From contig CM055108.1 of NCBI GenBank assembly GCA_029204225.1, positions 334,217-398,216 of the forward strand: 64,000 bases of DNA. The letters are read 5' to 3'. Made by a program: the position numbers and the translations under genes. This document shows positions 10,434-20,645 of the stretch, one piece after another. Every line of letters begins with the position of its first letter. Within the stretch, counting starts at the first letter, position 1. A model generated the notes under the pieces. It ran no database searches and had not been told where the DNA came from. It worked only from the letters and a program-made list of their open reading frames with translations. The stretch comes from Diphasiastrum complanatum. Its lineage: Eukaryota; Streptophyta; Lycopodiopsida; Lycopodiales; Lycopodiaceae.

Positions 10434-10600
10434 GCTCTGATACCATGTAGCGAATGCGAGAGACTGTTTCGTGTTCGTCTTCTCTCTCTTCTGATTTGCG
10501 AATAATTTTCTGTCTTTGAATTTTCTTTTTGTGCGGAAGCTCTTACAGGATCCCAAACATGCAATATGCACAAAAGAATTCTAAGAGAACACCCACTTGG
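10434..10600 (-). repeat. PBS and partial 5' LTR of element C
   Basis: GCTCTGATACCA at 10434-10445 is the minus-strand form of the initiator-Met PBS. TGTAGCGAATG from 10446 is then the inner end of C's 5' LTR. The outer end is unclear; by about 10600 the sequence reads as element B gag again, so either the LTR is short or it is truncated. Confidence 0.65.
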
Positions 10601-10608
10601 AAGCTTGT

Positions 10609-11211
10609 TCACCACCAAGAAGACTTATTCTTGATTGATTTCTCTTGGATAATAACAATAAGTTTGAACTTGTCCAAAGTTCCAAGCAAACTACTCTCCA
10701 AGGACATGAGATAAATCCAAGTGAGTTTCATGAAAGTGACATCTATCTTTGCATCTTGAAGCAAACAATGCACTTCCAAATGAAAAATCTCAAAAGATTT
10801 GACATGTGTTGTGATGGACTCTTGAAGACAAATATTGCAAGTCCTTGTGAGACTCCAAGCCTCATTCACCTTTCCACAAAGGAAACACCTTTCCTTGGAC
10901 TTGTCCTTCTTGTATTTGCATTTCAAACTTGAAGCTCCATCCTTCACCTCGGCCCCCTTGCTTTGGTTCTCCTTGGATGGATTGGTCTTCTTTTTGTAGC
11001 ATCTTGAGAAAATATATCCTCCCTTGCCACAAAGGTTGCACTTAGGATCCTTTCTTTCCTTCAATAGGATGCCACCTATTGATGCCATGTGAATAAAAAC
11101 TTGTGATATGATTCTACAAATGTAATTTGTGACTTTCAAGAGACTATATTTGAACATCTTCAATAATCTAGAATGATCTACAAAAGATCTAGTCACAAAC
11201 CTAAGAATCAA
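10609..11211 (-). pseudogene. Element B gag, zinc-knuckle region
   Basis: 200-aa minus ORF. The middle carries a knuckle-like CNLCGKGGYIFSRCYKKK, a Lys-rich spacer and a second Cys pair (RCFLCGK). The C-terminal half (EAWSLTRTCNICL onward) does not look like copia gag and may be a fusion or frameshift product. Flanking 11212-11340 gives no gag N-terminus. Position relative to B's PBS and RT supports gag identity; sequence support is moderate. Confidence 0.55.
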
Positions 11212-12732
11212 TCTTCACACTAATGACTAGTCACTTCACTAAGACAAAAGCACACAATCTTTGAATCAAATCACAAAAGAAATCAGATTCAATCTCCTAT
11301 TGGACTCATCAAATACCAATGACTCTTTCTTTTGAAAGGTGAAATGGATATGAAAAGATTTGACACCTAGATTTTCCTTTTCACTTGACTAGTTCTCTCA
11401 ACACTTGAGATTCTTGAACAAAAGATGGGTTTTGTTTTAAACACATGAAAATCAAGCTTAATAACTTCTTTGGACTCACTCTCGACCCAAATAATCTCAC
11501 TCTTGAGATTTAGAATGAATTTGATTTCATTTGAAAACAAACTATACCACCAATTTTTCACAAAGCTTAAAAATTAGACCACTAGAGATTCACAAAGATC
11601 TCAACCATGCATGAATACTTAAATATGGACTCCTCCTCATTCTAGAAATCCAATGGAATCACAAATTGACCCTCACACTCTCACAAAAAAAGTTGAATAG
11701 AACTAATTTGAGTTTCATACATACTATGTCAATTTTTGCTCAACAAATTGAATTCAATCACTCCTATTGGATTCCACCAATTACTCTGCCTCTTAAGACT
11801 TGGAATGAAATTCAAAATCAAAAGTTGTGATTTTTCTCACTAAGATATTGTGCTTCAAAGAGCTAATTCCACTTAGAAAGATTTGATCACTTAGGAGAAG
11901 ACAAATTCTTCACCAATAACAACACATAATGAGCTTCTAGATCTTGCCCTCTACAAAGGAAGGAACTCTTAGAAAATTGGATCTCTCTCTACACATTTGT
12001 CATAGACACCTTAATGACTCTTTTCAAACCTTACAATCACTCAAACAAATTGAGTAGGGTTGAACTATGTGACTTGGATCTCAATCTCTTTTCTAGAACT
12101 CTCAATTGAAGCCAATCTATGTCAAATTCTACAGAAGATTTGTATAGATGCTCTATATGCACTAGAAATTCTCAAAGGTTTCACTTGGAGGACAGATCCA
12201 AGGATGTTTTCTAGCAAATTGATGCTTCTAAACTTGACCCTATCACTCTTGAACAAATCTAGAGTGATGGTACAATGGATTTCAACCTCTCACCTTGCAT
12301 ATCACTCCTTAATCTATGATTTTTGGCAAAATCTCTCTCAACTTCAACATGCACTCAAAAAATCAAAGAAAAGCATTTAATGCTCCTAATTCAAGGTTAT
12401 ATTTTAATTTTTTGGCTGATCTAGTCTAAAAACGAATCAAAGGATTAGATTCTCTATAGAAAATGCTTGATTTTGCACTAAAAACCTCTCAAATTGGGTG
12501 TGTGAGTCAAATTGTACAAATTTTTGAATTTTCTCAGCCAAAACTGGATCTGTATGGCCTCACACGTGTGAAAAGAGTTCCTACAGCCCACAACAAATTC
12601 TGGTCCAAAAATTTTGAGAATACCTATCAAATCCAACTCGCTACCCAAAATTTGACTAGTTTTTCCTAAACCTGCTAATTTGGATTTGATTTGGATCAAC
12701 CTTATCAATTTCAATAAAACCTCTTGTACTTG
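11212..12732 (-). other. Long leader of element B, no gene seen
   Basis: About 1.5 kb between the gag remnant and the PBS with only short shadow ORFs. It has one more G-box palindrome (CACACGTGTG, 12561-12570). I see no coding similarity. Confidence 0.5.
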
Positions 12733-12744
12733 GCTCTGATACCA
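12733..12744 (-). other. PBS of element B
   Basis: GCTCTGATACCA on the + strand is TGGTATCAGAGC on the minus strand, matching initiator-Met tRNA, and directly abuts the LTR end at 12745. Confidence 0.92.
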
Positions 12745-13574
12745 TGTGGAAAAAGTACAATATGGACCAAGAGTGGATCCTAATCTGATCCTCAAGAGGG
12801 ATTGGATGTTAGATTTACTTGATCTATCAATCTACATAAGATTAAGATCAATCTAGATCAATTCTAGACATAAAATCCTAACAAGAACAATCATTAATGA
12901 AGGAAAATGTACTTGATGGTTTCACACGTGTGAAAACCTATCAGATTACGGACTCCAACCTGAAAACAAAGTACACTATGATAGAAACTCAAAACATTCA
13001 AAAAAAATCAAGACAAATGGAGAGATCGACACAAAATTGCCTCCAAAACCAAGATTGGTGTTTCATGATGATTATGGCCAAATGTGTCTCTATATATACA
13101 ATAAGTGAGATCTCGTGGTACTGATCATCCCTCTGATCCCACATGTGTGAGGGTGCTTTGTCATATGATGATTCATCATGCAAAACTGACACTTGGACAA
13201 ACCCTTTTATTTTGAGCACTTTTGGTCCAATTTCCTACTATATGGAGATCAACTTGGAAATCTTCTAGAAGTCGAAACTTGCCTACTTCAGGTTATTCCA
13301 CACGTGTGAGATGTCCTCTACACATGGGATGTGACACCTAACCAAAGTATTTGGCTCATGCAATCAATAGATTGATGCCATGTGTCATATATCTAGAAAA
13401 CTAGTTTTTGGCCATTTTAGCCACTAGAACTTGAATTAAATCATATGTACAACATATATGATTATGGTACATGACAAGTAAACTAGTTTCACACGTGGGA
13501 ACAGGATCCACACATGTGTGTTTATCTATATACAGATTTTTACATCTACCAAGCTTATTTTTGCATTTTTCACA
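12745..13574 (-). repeat. 5' LTR of element B
   Basis: About 830 bp, TGTGGAAAAAG to TTTTTCACA, with a PBS on its inner side. A TATA-like TATATATA at about 13091 is at the same place as in the left copy. It contains a 14-bp perfect palindrome TTCACACGTGTGAA (12921-12934) and further intact or decayed copies near 13138, 13299, 13490 and 13511. Confidence 0.92.
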
Positions 13575-13717
13575 AGCAGGACCTGCAATTAAGAGACGTA
13601 GAGTTGCTGACAGTTATGGAAAAGTTGCAGAGTGAAAGGGCCAAGAGATTGGAAGAGTAGAACCAATTTTCAAATCAGCTCCAGTTTCTCCAAGAGGTGC
13701 AAAACCAGTTCGGGCGT
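13575..13717 (+). other. Unassigned coiled-coil-like reading
   Basis: Between element B and the truncated LTR of element E. One + frame reads KQDLQLRDVELLTVMEKL and continues with heptad-like charge through one stop. It could be part of a gag or a host exon. I cannot assign it. Confidence 0.3.
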
Positions 13718-13980
13718 TGGTTTCTCTACCCGAGTTTTCTATCATTGATTTTCTCTCTCTAACCAAGAGCAACCTTTTTTCTCCCATGCTAAGCACTTAG
13801 AATTATTTTTGACATTTATTCCTCATAGTGAGAAGTTAGATTTTCTCATCAGATGTATGTCATTGTGCTCTTGCCATAGATTTTTCAAGTAGACTGTTCT
13901 CTGAATCTTGTGCAATCACAACACCTCAGTAAGATCTTGTAGGGTGTGTGGTGAAGTTCACACATGCTAAAAACTTCACA
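13718..13980 (+). repeat. Truncated 5' LTR of element E
   Basis: The 3'-most 263 bp of the LTR, from TCTCTACCCGAG to AAACTTCACA, matching 24240-24505 in the intact 3' LTR. Its 5' two thirds are missing. Confidence 0.88.
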
Positions 13981-13992
13981 TGGTATCAGAGC
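13981..13992 (+). other. PBS of element E
   Basis: TGGTATCAGAGC starts immediately after the LTR end CTTCACA and matches the initiator-Met tRNA 3' end. Confidence 0.95.
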
Positions 13993-14753
13993 TTCATGAT
14001 TTGAAGAGGTGAGGGTGTATACATCAGATCATCAATGCTTTTGCTTGCAGGAACTCAAATTTGCGAGAGGGATTCAAACTTGCTGAGAGACAAGCTATAT
14101 GTGGATCATAAGTGGATCAAAACGAGCCTGATATGCTCCAACAGAGCCCTGTACGGATAGAGAGCTCAAACGTGTGAAATCAGCCCTCATTAATTGAGTA
14201 CTACTTCTCTAGATTTGATCCAATTTGATGTTCTATAGCTTGTTGGATAGGTATTGAATAGTAGAATGTGTTGTTCAAGTCTCTAAACCAATTTGATTGG
14301 TTTTTAGAAGAGTTTTAGGCAATCAGAGAGTTTGAGAGAGTACTCAACTCGTTGTATATGCCAAAGTGAGCACACATTTGTCTTTTTCACCAACTTCATC
14401 ATTTTTCACTATCAATCAAGTAGAATTGGATAGAAGTGAGTGTTTTGAGGTCTTAGACTTTTCATTTCACACAAATTACTATGTTTGAGTTGAAAGTAAG
14501 TTCCTAGAGAGTTTTTCAGTACTTTAAAACTCGTGGGAGAGATAGACTTCTCACTTGCATGTGCTTCTTTTTTGTGACTGAAGCAAAATCCAAATTCAAG
14601 ATAGATTGATTTTCTGTGTTGAGAATTTGTTCTCAAATCTGTTGCTAGATTTCATAGGTTGGATCAACATCTATGTTAGATCCTAGATTGAGATAGTAAG
14701 TGACATCCTTTCAGCTCCTTTTTTAGTCATTACTAGAATTTTTCATAGAGAAG
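13993..14753 (+). other. Leader of element E
   Basis: About 760 bp of untranslated leader between PBS and gag ATG. No ORF is supported. It has one CAAACGTGTGAAA motif (near 14168) resembling the LTR G-box palindromes of element B. Confidence 0.6.
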
Positions 14754-14800
14754 ATGTCTTCATCTGGTTCACATTTCTTGGAGCACAGTGAGAGATTAAT
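14754..14800 (+). pseudogene. Element E gag, first codons
   Basis: ATG at 14754 opens MSSSGSHFLEHSERLIV, a plausible copia gag N-terminus, and the reading is cut at 14801 by the TGTTGA end of element F. The continuation is at about 19805 (VRLILGIRQNQPTLTSFNYA). ATTAAT just before the insertion may hold the target site, but no copy was found on the far side. Confidence 0.65.
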
Positions 14801-15938
14801 TGTTGACAGATCCCCTACTCCAGAGGACCTGTTGTTTACTCTCTTCTCTGATTCTTTCTACTTCTTCAAAACCGTTTCTACCTGTTACCAAGCTTAAAGG
14901 CATTCGTTAGATGTCTTCTTGATTTAACAATGCCAACCCAGGCAGAAGGGACAGAGTGTCGTTTTAGTATTTTCTTTATGTCATGTCTGTCAAAGGACTA
15001 CTCAAGGACGTCGCTCTTGAACGCACTTACATTCTACATGGATGTAAGCCAAGAATGCTCATTCACAGATCAGCATACAAACCAATGAATGTTCTACAGA
15101 TTCTATAGCTACCTACACTTAAAACGGACTGAAATCAGAGCCTACACTACATTAACACTGAGCTACCTTGCATAAATTGACAAAACAAGAAACAACAAAC
15201 TAATCTACAGCATGTTAGAAGTCCAAGAGTCAAGAAACCAACCAACCTTTTGATTCTTGGACATCCGAAGAACATCAAGAACTGGATTGTACAGAGATAT
15301 GCAAGAATCACACTACAGATCCAGCCTATTTAGTTTACTTGAGTGCTGGCTTCTACATTAATCCACAAGAAAACAAAAAAGCTAATCCACAACTAGAAAA
15401 GCAAGAAAACTAAGCCACTTTAAATCCACAACCACACACAATATGAATGGAAGGGCATGATCATAGGAGCATCACTCAAGAAAACCATCATGATCAAGGA
15501 GCTTAGTGTAGCATCAAACTCATGGAAAATCTTCTTCAGGACATAGTATAGAGCAACTCAAGAGCACCTCTCACCTTAGACCGAGGAGGTCTCTGAGAAG
15601 ACGAGACTAATGAAGACTGAGAGCCGAGTATGAGAGCCGAGAAATACTAGCTAGGAAAAACAAGTAAGAACTGTGTAAGCCTCATGGTGAATCCCGAAAG
15701 ATGGAATGACCATGTAGAAAATAGTATTTCTAGGCAAATGCAATAAATGCAAGTAGACCCTCTTAAAGAAAGTAGAGTGAGCCACCTTTTGATGGTGACC
15801 TCTAGTGGAGAGCAATATTCCACTTGTAATTTGTGAAATGTGGAAATTCCACTAGGATGCCACCTAAGGAGCTCTCTTGCTTATTTAAGAGACTCCCTCT
15901 TTGTGAAGAGGAGCTTTTTGCATTGTATCTACTCCATG
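14801..15938 (-). repeat. Left terminal repeat of element F
   Basis: 14801-15537 matches 18687-19413 in the same orientation, both starting TGTTGA(C/T)AGATCCCC. 15550-15938 matches 19415-19804 in inverted orientation. In this copy the inverted segment carries a TATTTAAG box pointing right, away from the direction needed for gag. Confidence 0.8.
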
Positions 15939-16300
15939 AACAAGAGATTCAGAACTGAATCTCTAAATGGATTCCAAATCCTAGATGTATTCTGTATTGG
16001 CACATTGGAAATCTTATTTGCATGTGGAAAGACAAATAGATTTGAGTTTGTAGAAGGGGAGAAAAACTGTCAATTCCTTGTGGAGGCTGCTCTTGGTTGG
16101 ACATTGTAGCAAATGACGGAATATCGGTTTTACTTTCTTTCGACAAGGACTCATTTCAGATTGTCTTTTTGCATTATGGCACTGGCGTATTGGACAGTGA
16201 TGTAGAAGTTTACAAAAAACTTCTCGATCGAGCAGCAGGTTTAACTGTTGGCTGCTATGGTGCTCATGGTGTTGTCTTGAAGATCCTATTGTGAGTCATA
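15939..16300 (+). other. Unassigned internal sequence of F with an 80-codon open reading
   Basis: From about 16061 to the stop near 16294 the + strand is open for about 78 codons, including DGISVLLSFDKDSFQIVF and LTVGCYGAHGVVLKILL. I recognise no family. It might be captured host sequence or noise. A perfect 22-bp palindrome (AGAGATTCAG-AA-CTGAATCTCT) lies at 15943-15964. Confidence 0.35.
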
Positions 16301-16468
16301 ACTGACATGACGGGCAAGTAGGATCTTAGCGTGTTGCTTTGGACAGACTTTGAAACTATGTTTTCTTATACAGTCGGGACACTCAGGATGGTACTTGGTC
16401 TTGACTAGACAATCAACCATGAAGTGGCCAGTTTCACCACAGATGAAGCATCTGGTGTGCAGTGGCCC
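16301..16468 (-). pseudogene. Element F gag zinc-knuckle tail
   Basis: Beyond the stop near 16469 the same minus frame continues with CFICGETGHFMVDC, a canonical CCHC knuckle, then CPDC...CPKQHAK, a second Cys-rich motif. This marks the nucleocapsid end of the F gag. One stop codon separates it from the gag body, and no protease follows. Confidence 0.75.
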
Positions 16469-17615
16469 TTATATAACTGCATAGCCATCTTGTATGGCTA
16501 GTGGGTATGGACTTTCTGATGGATAGTCAGGATGAGGCAAGGCATTTCTAGGTTGGGATGGGTGTTCTTCATATTGTTGAACTATATGTGCTTGGATAGG
16601 TCGATATGAAGGACAAGCATCAACAGGATGCGTAGCCCGGTAGTGTGGACACCATATTGTTTTTCGTCTATAAGGTACATGTGTAGGGTTTGACTGACCA
16701 GACATACTGCCTTGGATAGACTTCAGGATAGCTTGAAACTCATTTGTGAGTTTCTCCATTTGAAGTTGATGTTGCTTATTAAGAAACTCCAACTGGGATT
16801 TCCAAAGCTGATTTCGGGTGTCCTCGATCGACTTTGACTCATGGACAGGAGCACATGGTGCTCGCCTTTCCCTGGATTTGTCAACATCTGATCCTTTGTC
16901 TTCTTCCTTCATGGCATCAGACATAGCTAACTTTAGGCTCGTATATTCATCATTGGATTTAAGCTCGCGTCTAATCCATCTTGGAAGGCCAACTAAGAAC
17001 CAGATGATGAGCATCTGTTCAGAGGGTTGTTCTTGTACTTGACTTTTGAGACGTTTGAAACGCTCAATATAGTCTCGTACTCGTTCGTCTTTTGTCATTT
17101 TGATATCACTTAGCTTGACAAAAGGGCTTTCTATCAAGCGAAATGGCTTGAAGCGTTTGATGAAGGAGTGACCAGTCACGTTTATCTTCACGATCAAGGT
17201 TAAAAAACCATTCTCGTGCTCGATCGATCATGGTCATCGAGAAGAGTTGAATCATGGCATCGGGTGATGTCTCGCCATATACATCACATGCATTCTCAAA
17301 GATTTGCAAAAATCTTTGAGGGTCCGAACTACCGTCAAACTTTGGTAGATCTAGCTTGGGTGTACATCTTTCAAGATGAGCTCTGTGGGTGGCAGGGACT
17401 CCATTAAGGTTGGTTCTAGCCTGTGAGAGGTCAGCACCATAAAAACAAGGTCGTGCGCATGAAGACTCGGCTCTATTAGGTCCTTGTCCATTGAACGGGT
17501 TTGTGGATGGCTCTTGGAGTTCGGCTCTCATTCGGTAGAACCTATGACGTCTGATCTGTTCAGCTTCAGGGGACCTGATCTCGTATGGATAATCGTCTGG
17601 CAATATGAGGATCAT
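16469..17615 (-). CDS. Element F Ty3-type gag (frameshifted)
   Basis: Two overlapping minus ORFs. The upstream one (17615-17106, 169 aa) has LDLPKFDGSSDPQRFLQIF and DRAREWFFNL, the hallmark of the retrotransposon gag family of Ty3 elements. The downstream one (17197-16469, 242 aa) resumes the capsid-like part (DERVRDYIERFKRLK, LVGLPRWIRRELK), then a helical region (LEFLNKQHQLQMEKLTNEF). The frame changes near 17110-17160, so at least one indel is present. It is the only coding region of F; copies would depend on another element's pol. Confidence 0.85.
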
Positions 17616-17894
17616 TTTGTTGGTCCATTGGGTACTGGGGTATGAGTTGCTGGTGTTTTTGGATTTTAGAGGGTTTTTGGTGTTTTCAATTTTTTAGGTT
17701 TTTTGGTGTTTTTTGGATTTTTTAGGGTGTTGAAGGAAATGAAGGTGGAGACTCAGTATAAAAAGGGCTTTCTATTGGTATGAGTGTTGTTTTTTGAAAA
17801 AAAAAAGGTATTCATGCCTTTTTTTTTTTTCAATCTCGAAGGTGTTGGAAAGACGGTGGTTTGGTCGAAATGGCAATTAGAGGTGTTGATCAAA
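17616..17894 (-). other. Leader of element F, low complexity
   Basis: T-rich and GT-rich stretch, including TTTTGGTGTTTT-like repeats (17650-17730) and an A10/T14 pair (17797-17832) able to form a hairpin. No ORF. Confidence 0.5.
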
Positions 17895-18440
17895 AGTTAT
17901 GGTCCGGTCGAGATTTGATCTGCTTGCTCCGATCGAGATTTGATCTGATTGATTTGGTTGAGATCTGATCAAACACTTTGGTCGAGACTTCAGCAGTACT
18001 TCGGTCAAGATCGCAGGGAGCACTTCGGTCGAGACCTCAGGGATCACTTCAGTCGAGACTCCAGCGATACTTCGGTCGAGATCTCAGGGAGCACTTTCGT
18101 CGAGATTGCTCCGGTCAAGATCAGATCGAACACTTCGGTCTAGACTTCAGCGAGCGCTTCGGTCGAGACTTCAACGCTTGAGATTCCAGCGAGCACTTTG
18201 GTCGAGATTTAAGATGGGCCTCCGGTTGAGAGTTTATTGAGATCTCCGGTTGAGATCTCAAGTTGGTGCTTCGGGTGAGATTTCATAGAGAGCTCCGGTT
18301 GAGAATTGACAAAGGCCTCTAATTGAGATTTTACAGAGAGCTCCAGTTGAGATTTGAAGCATGAGCTCCGGTTGAGCTGTGAGCTGGAGCTTTGGTTGAC
18401 ATTCGAAGCTTGGGCTCCGGGTGAGATTTCAGCGTGCGAA
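17895..18440 (+). repeat. 24-bp minisatellite in the leader of F
   Basis: About 20 tandem, diverged units near 24 bp with consensus close to CTTCGGTCGAGATTTCAGNGAG. The period is regular from about 17975 to 18440; the first units (17895-17975) are longer. Early units have TTCGGTCGAG, later ones CTCCGGTTGAG, so the array has two sub-variants. Because 24 is a multiple of 3, it gives repetitive open frames (for example 17949-18143) that are not genes. Confidence 0.88.
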
Positions 18441-18686
18441 ACGGGAGGAGCGTGAGCTTGAATAGAATCGAATCTATGTCTATGAGTGTGTTTGTTGACA
18501 AGTGATTGGCGGGGCTAACAGCTCATGGATTTGGGAATGATGTAGCCAACGATGTGGCTCTGGTCAGTGTGTAGAAACTCAAATTTGTTTAAAGAATTGG
18601 AATGTTGTTGTAGGGATCTGAACGTGGACAAGGTTGTGGGATTTTGATGTAGAATGTGTTGGAGTTCAATGGGCAATGGTGTCAAA
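18441..18686 (-). other. PBS-proximal leader of F
   Basis: Non-coding. The last 16 bases (18671-18686) form the decayed PBS described under element F, abutting the right terminal repeat. Confidence 0.55.
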
Positions 18687-19804
18687 TGTTGATAGATCCC
18701 CTGCTCCAGAGGACCTATTGTTTACTCTCTTCTCAGATTCTTTCTACTTCTTCAAAACCGTTTCTGCCTATTACCAAGCTTAAAGGCATTCGTTAGATGT
18801 CTTATTGATCTAACAATGCCAACCCAGGCAGAAGGGATAGAGTGTCGTTTTAGTATCTTCTTTATGTCCTGCCTGTTAGAGGACTACTCAGGGATGTCGC
18901 TCTTGAACGCACTTATATTCTACATGAATGCAAACCAAGAACACTCATTCACAGATCAGCATACAAACCAATGAACGTTCTACAGATTCTACAGCTACTT
19001 ATACTTAAAATGGACTGAAATCAGAGCCTACACTACATTAACACTGAGCTACCTTGCATAAATTGACAAAACAAAAAACTAATCTACAGCATGTTAGAAG
19101 TCCAAGAATCAAGAAACCAACCAGCCTTTTGATTCTTGGACATCCCAAGAACATCAAGAACTGGATTATACAGAGACATGCAAGAATCACACCACAAATC
19201 CAGCCTCTTTAATTTACTTGAATATTGGCTTCTACATTAATCCACAAGAAAACAAGAAAGCTAATCCACAACTAGGAAAGCAAGAAAACTAATCCACTCT
19301 AAATCCACAACCACACACAATGAAGGGCATGATCATAGGGGCATCACTCAAGAAAACCATCATGATCAAGGAGATTAGTGTAGTATCAAACTCATGGAAA
19401 ATCTTTTTATTAAGCATGGAGTAGATACAATGCAAAAAGCTCCTCTTCACAAAGAGGGAGTCTCTTAAATAAGCAAGAGAGCTCCTTAGGTGGCATCCTA
19501 CTGGAATTTCCACATTTCACAAATTACAAGTGGAATATTGCACTCCACTAGAGGTCACCATCAAAAGGTGGCTCACTCTACTTTCTTTAAGAGAGGTCTA
19601 CTTGCATTTATTGCATTTGCTTAGAAATACTAGTTTCTACATGGTCATTCCATCTTCCAAGATTCACCATGAGGCTTACATAGTTCTTACTTGTTTTTCC
19701 TAGCTAGTATTTCTCGGCTCTCATACTCGGCTCTCAGTCTTCATTAGTCTCGTCTTCTCATAAACCTCCTCGGTCTAAGGTGAGAGGTGCTCTTGAGTTG
19801 CTCT
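18687..19804 (-). repeat. Right terminal repeat (5' LTR) of element F
   Basis: 18687-19413 is the direct-repeat part; 19415-19804 is the 390-bp part that is inverted at the other end. Here the TATTTAAG box points left, towards the F gag, so this end has the orientation expected of a working 5' LTR. The right boundary lies where element E gag resumes, about 19804. Confidence 0.78.
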
Positions 19805-20624
19805 GTCCGTCTCATCTTGGGAATTCGTCAGAACCAGCCAACATTAACGTCTTTCAATTATGCAATGTGGAAGATCAGAATGGAATCATTATTGATTCTA
19901 CAAGATGTAATGGATATTGTGAGTGGAGCTGAAGAAGAACTTGCTACACCTAATGAAGCTGTAGCATTTCACAAAAGAACCAGAATTGCCCTTCATTTCA
20001 TAAAAATGAAAGTAACCAATAAAGTGTTAAGAGAGATCAGTATATGCACCACTACCAAGGAAGCTTGGGATACTCTATCTATGAAATCAAAAACACTTCT
20101 CTAGATTGCTTACACTTAGAAACCAAATATTTCTAAGTTATCATAGAGTAGATGAGAGTGCTTCATCATATGTCATGAGAGTTAAGGATCTTCATCAAGA
20201 GTTAGCTGGTATTGGTGATGCTCTTAAGAACATTGAACTTGTTCAAGTAGTCCTTAATGGACTTAGAGATGAGTATGACAATATTGTGCAAACTTATGTT
20301 GTCAGAGAGGATCTTCCATCCTTGGAGACACTACAAGGTGTTCTCATTGCTGAAGAAAGCAGGAAAGAGAACAAGATGCTGAGGATCAACAGACTTTCAT
20401 TGAAAGATGGTGGAGATGACAAAGCACTCTTCATCATAGACAAGTCAAGAGGCAAGGGCAAAGGACAACAACACTTCAAGAAGGACAAAACCAAGGAAGG
20501 TAGTGAGGATCAGTCCTCACAAGCTGCAACATCCAGTGGCAAGAAGAAGCTGTCAAAGATCAAGTGTTTTTTCTGTGGCAAGAAAGGACACTATGCATCA
20601 AACTGTTTCAAGAAGAAGAACTAA
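19805..20624 (+). CDS. Element E gag
   Basis: Gag resumes just after F: TSFNYAMWKIRMESLLI, then KVLREISICTTTKEAWDTL. A frame change near 20100 leads into a 172-aa reading (20106-20624) with LTLRNQIFLSYHRVDESAS, LVQVVLNGLRDEYDNIVQ and a CCHC knuckle near its end (CFFCGKKGHYASNC). The first ATG at 19787 is incidental because its codons belong to F. The overall order matches copia gag of element A. Confidence 0.87.
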
Positions 20625-20645
20625 TCTAAGCAAGCTAACTTACTA

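Larger units (their letters stand above)
5286..13574 (-). mobile_element. Ty1/copia element B, interrupted
   Basis: Two related LTRs (5286-6105 and 12745-13574) bound it. The right one is followed inward by a minus-strand initiator-Met PBS, and the left one is preceded by RNase H, so transcription ran right to left. Internally, RT-RNase H (6118-7805) and gag knuckles (10609-11211) are recognisable. Protease and integrase are gone, and foreign fragments fill about 7818-10600. No matching 5-bp target duplication is visible (GCTAT on the left, AGCAG on the right), so one flank was lost or the LTRs come from recombined copies. Confidence 0.85.
14801..19804 (-). mobile_element. Gag-only Ty3-like element F (TR-GAG type)
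   Basis: Two long direct repeats (14801-15537 and 18687-19413) flank an internal region with a Ty3-type gag on the minus strand, a minisatellite leader and a decayed PBS, but no protease, RT, RNase H or integrase reading. That is the structure of non-autonomous TR-GAG elements. The PBS (minus strand TTTGACACCATTGCCC, 18671-18686) resembles the TGGCGCCGTTGCC class used by some plant Ty3 families, after G-to-A and C-to-T decay. A 390-bp segment next to each repeat is inverted between the two ends. Confidence 0.75.

Noticed and set aside
17949-18181. Two overlapping Arg/Asp-rich ORFs
   Set aside because: The 24-bp minisatellite has a period divisible by three, which keeps frames open.
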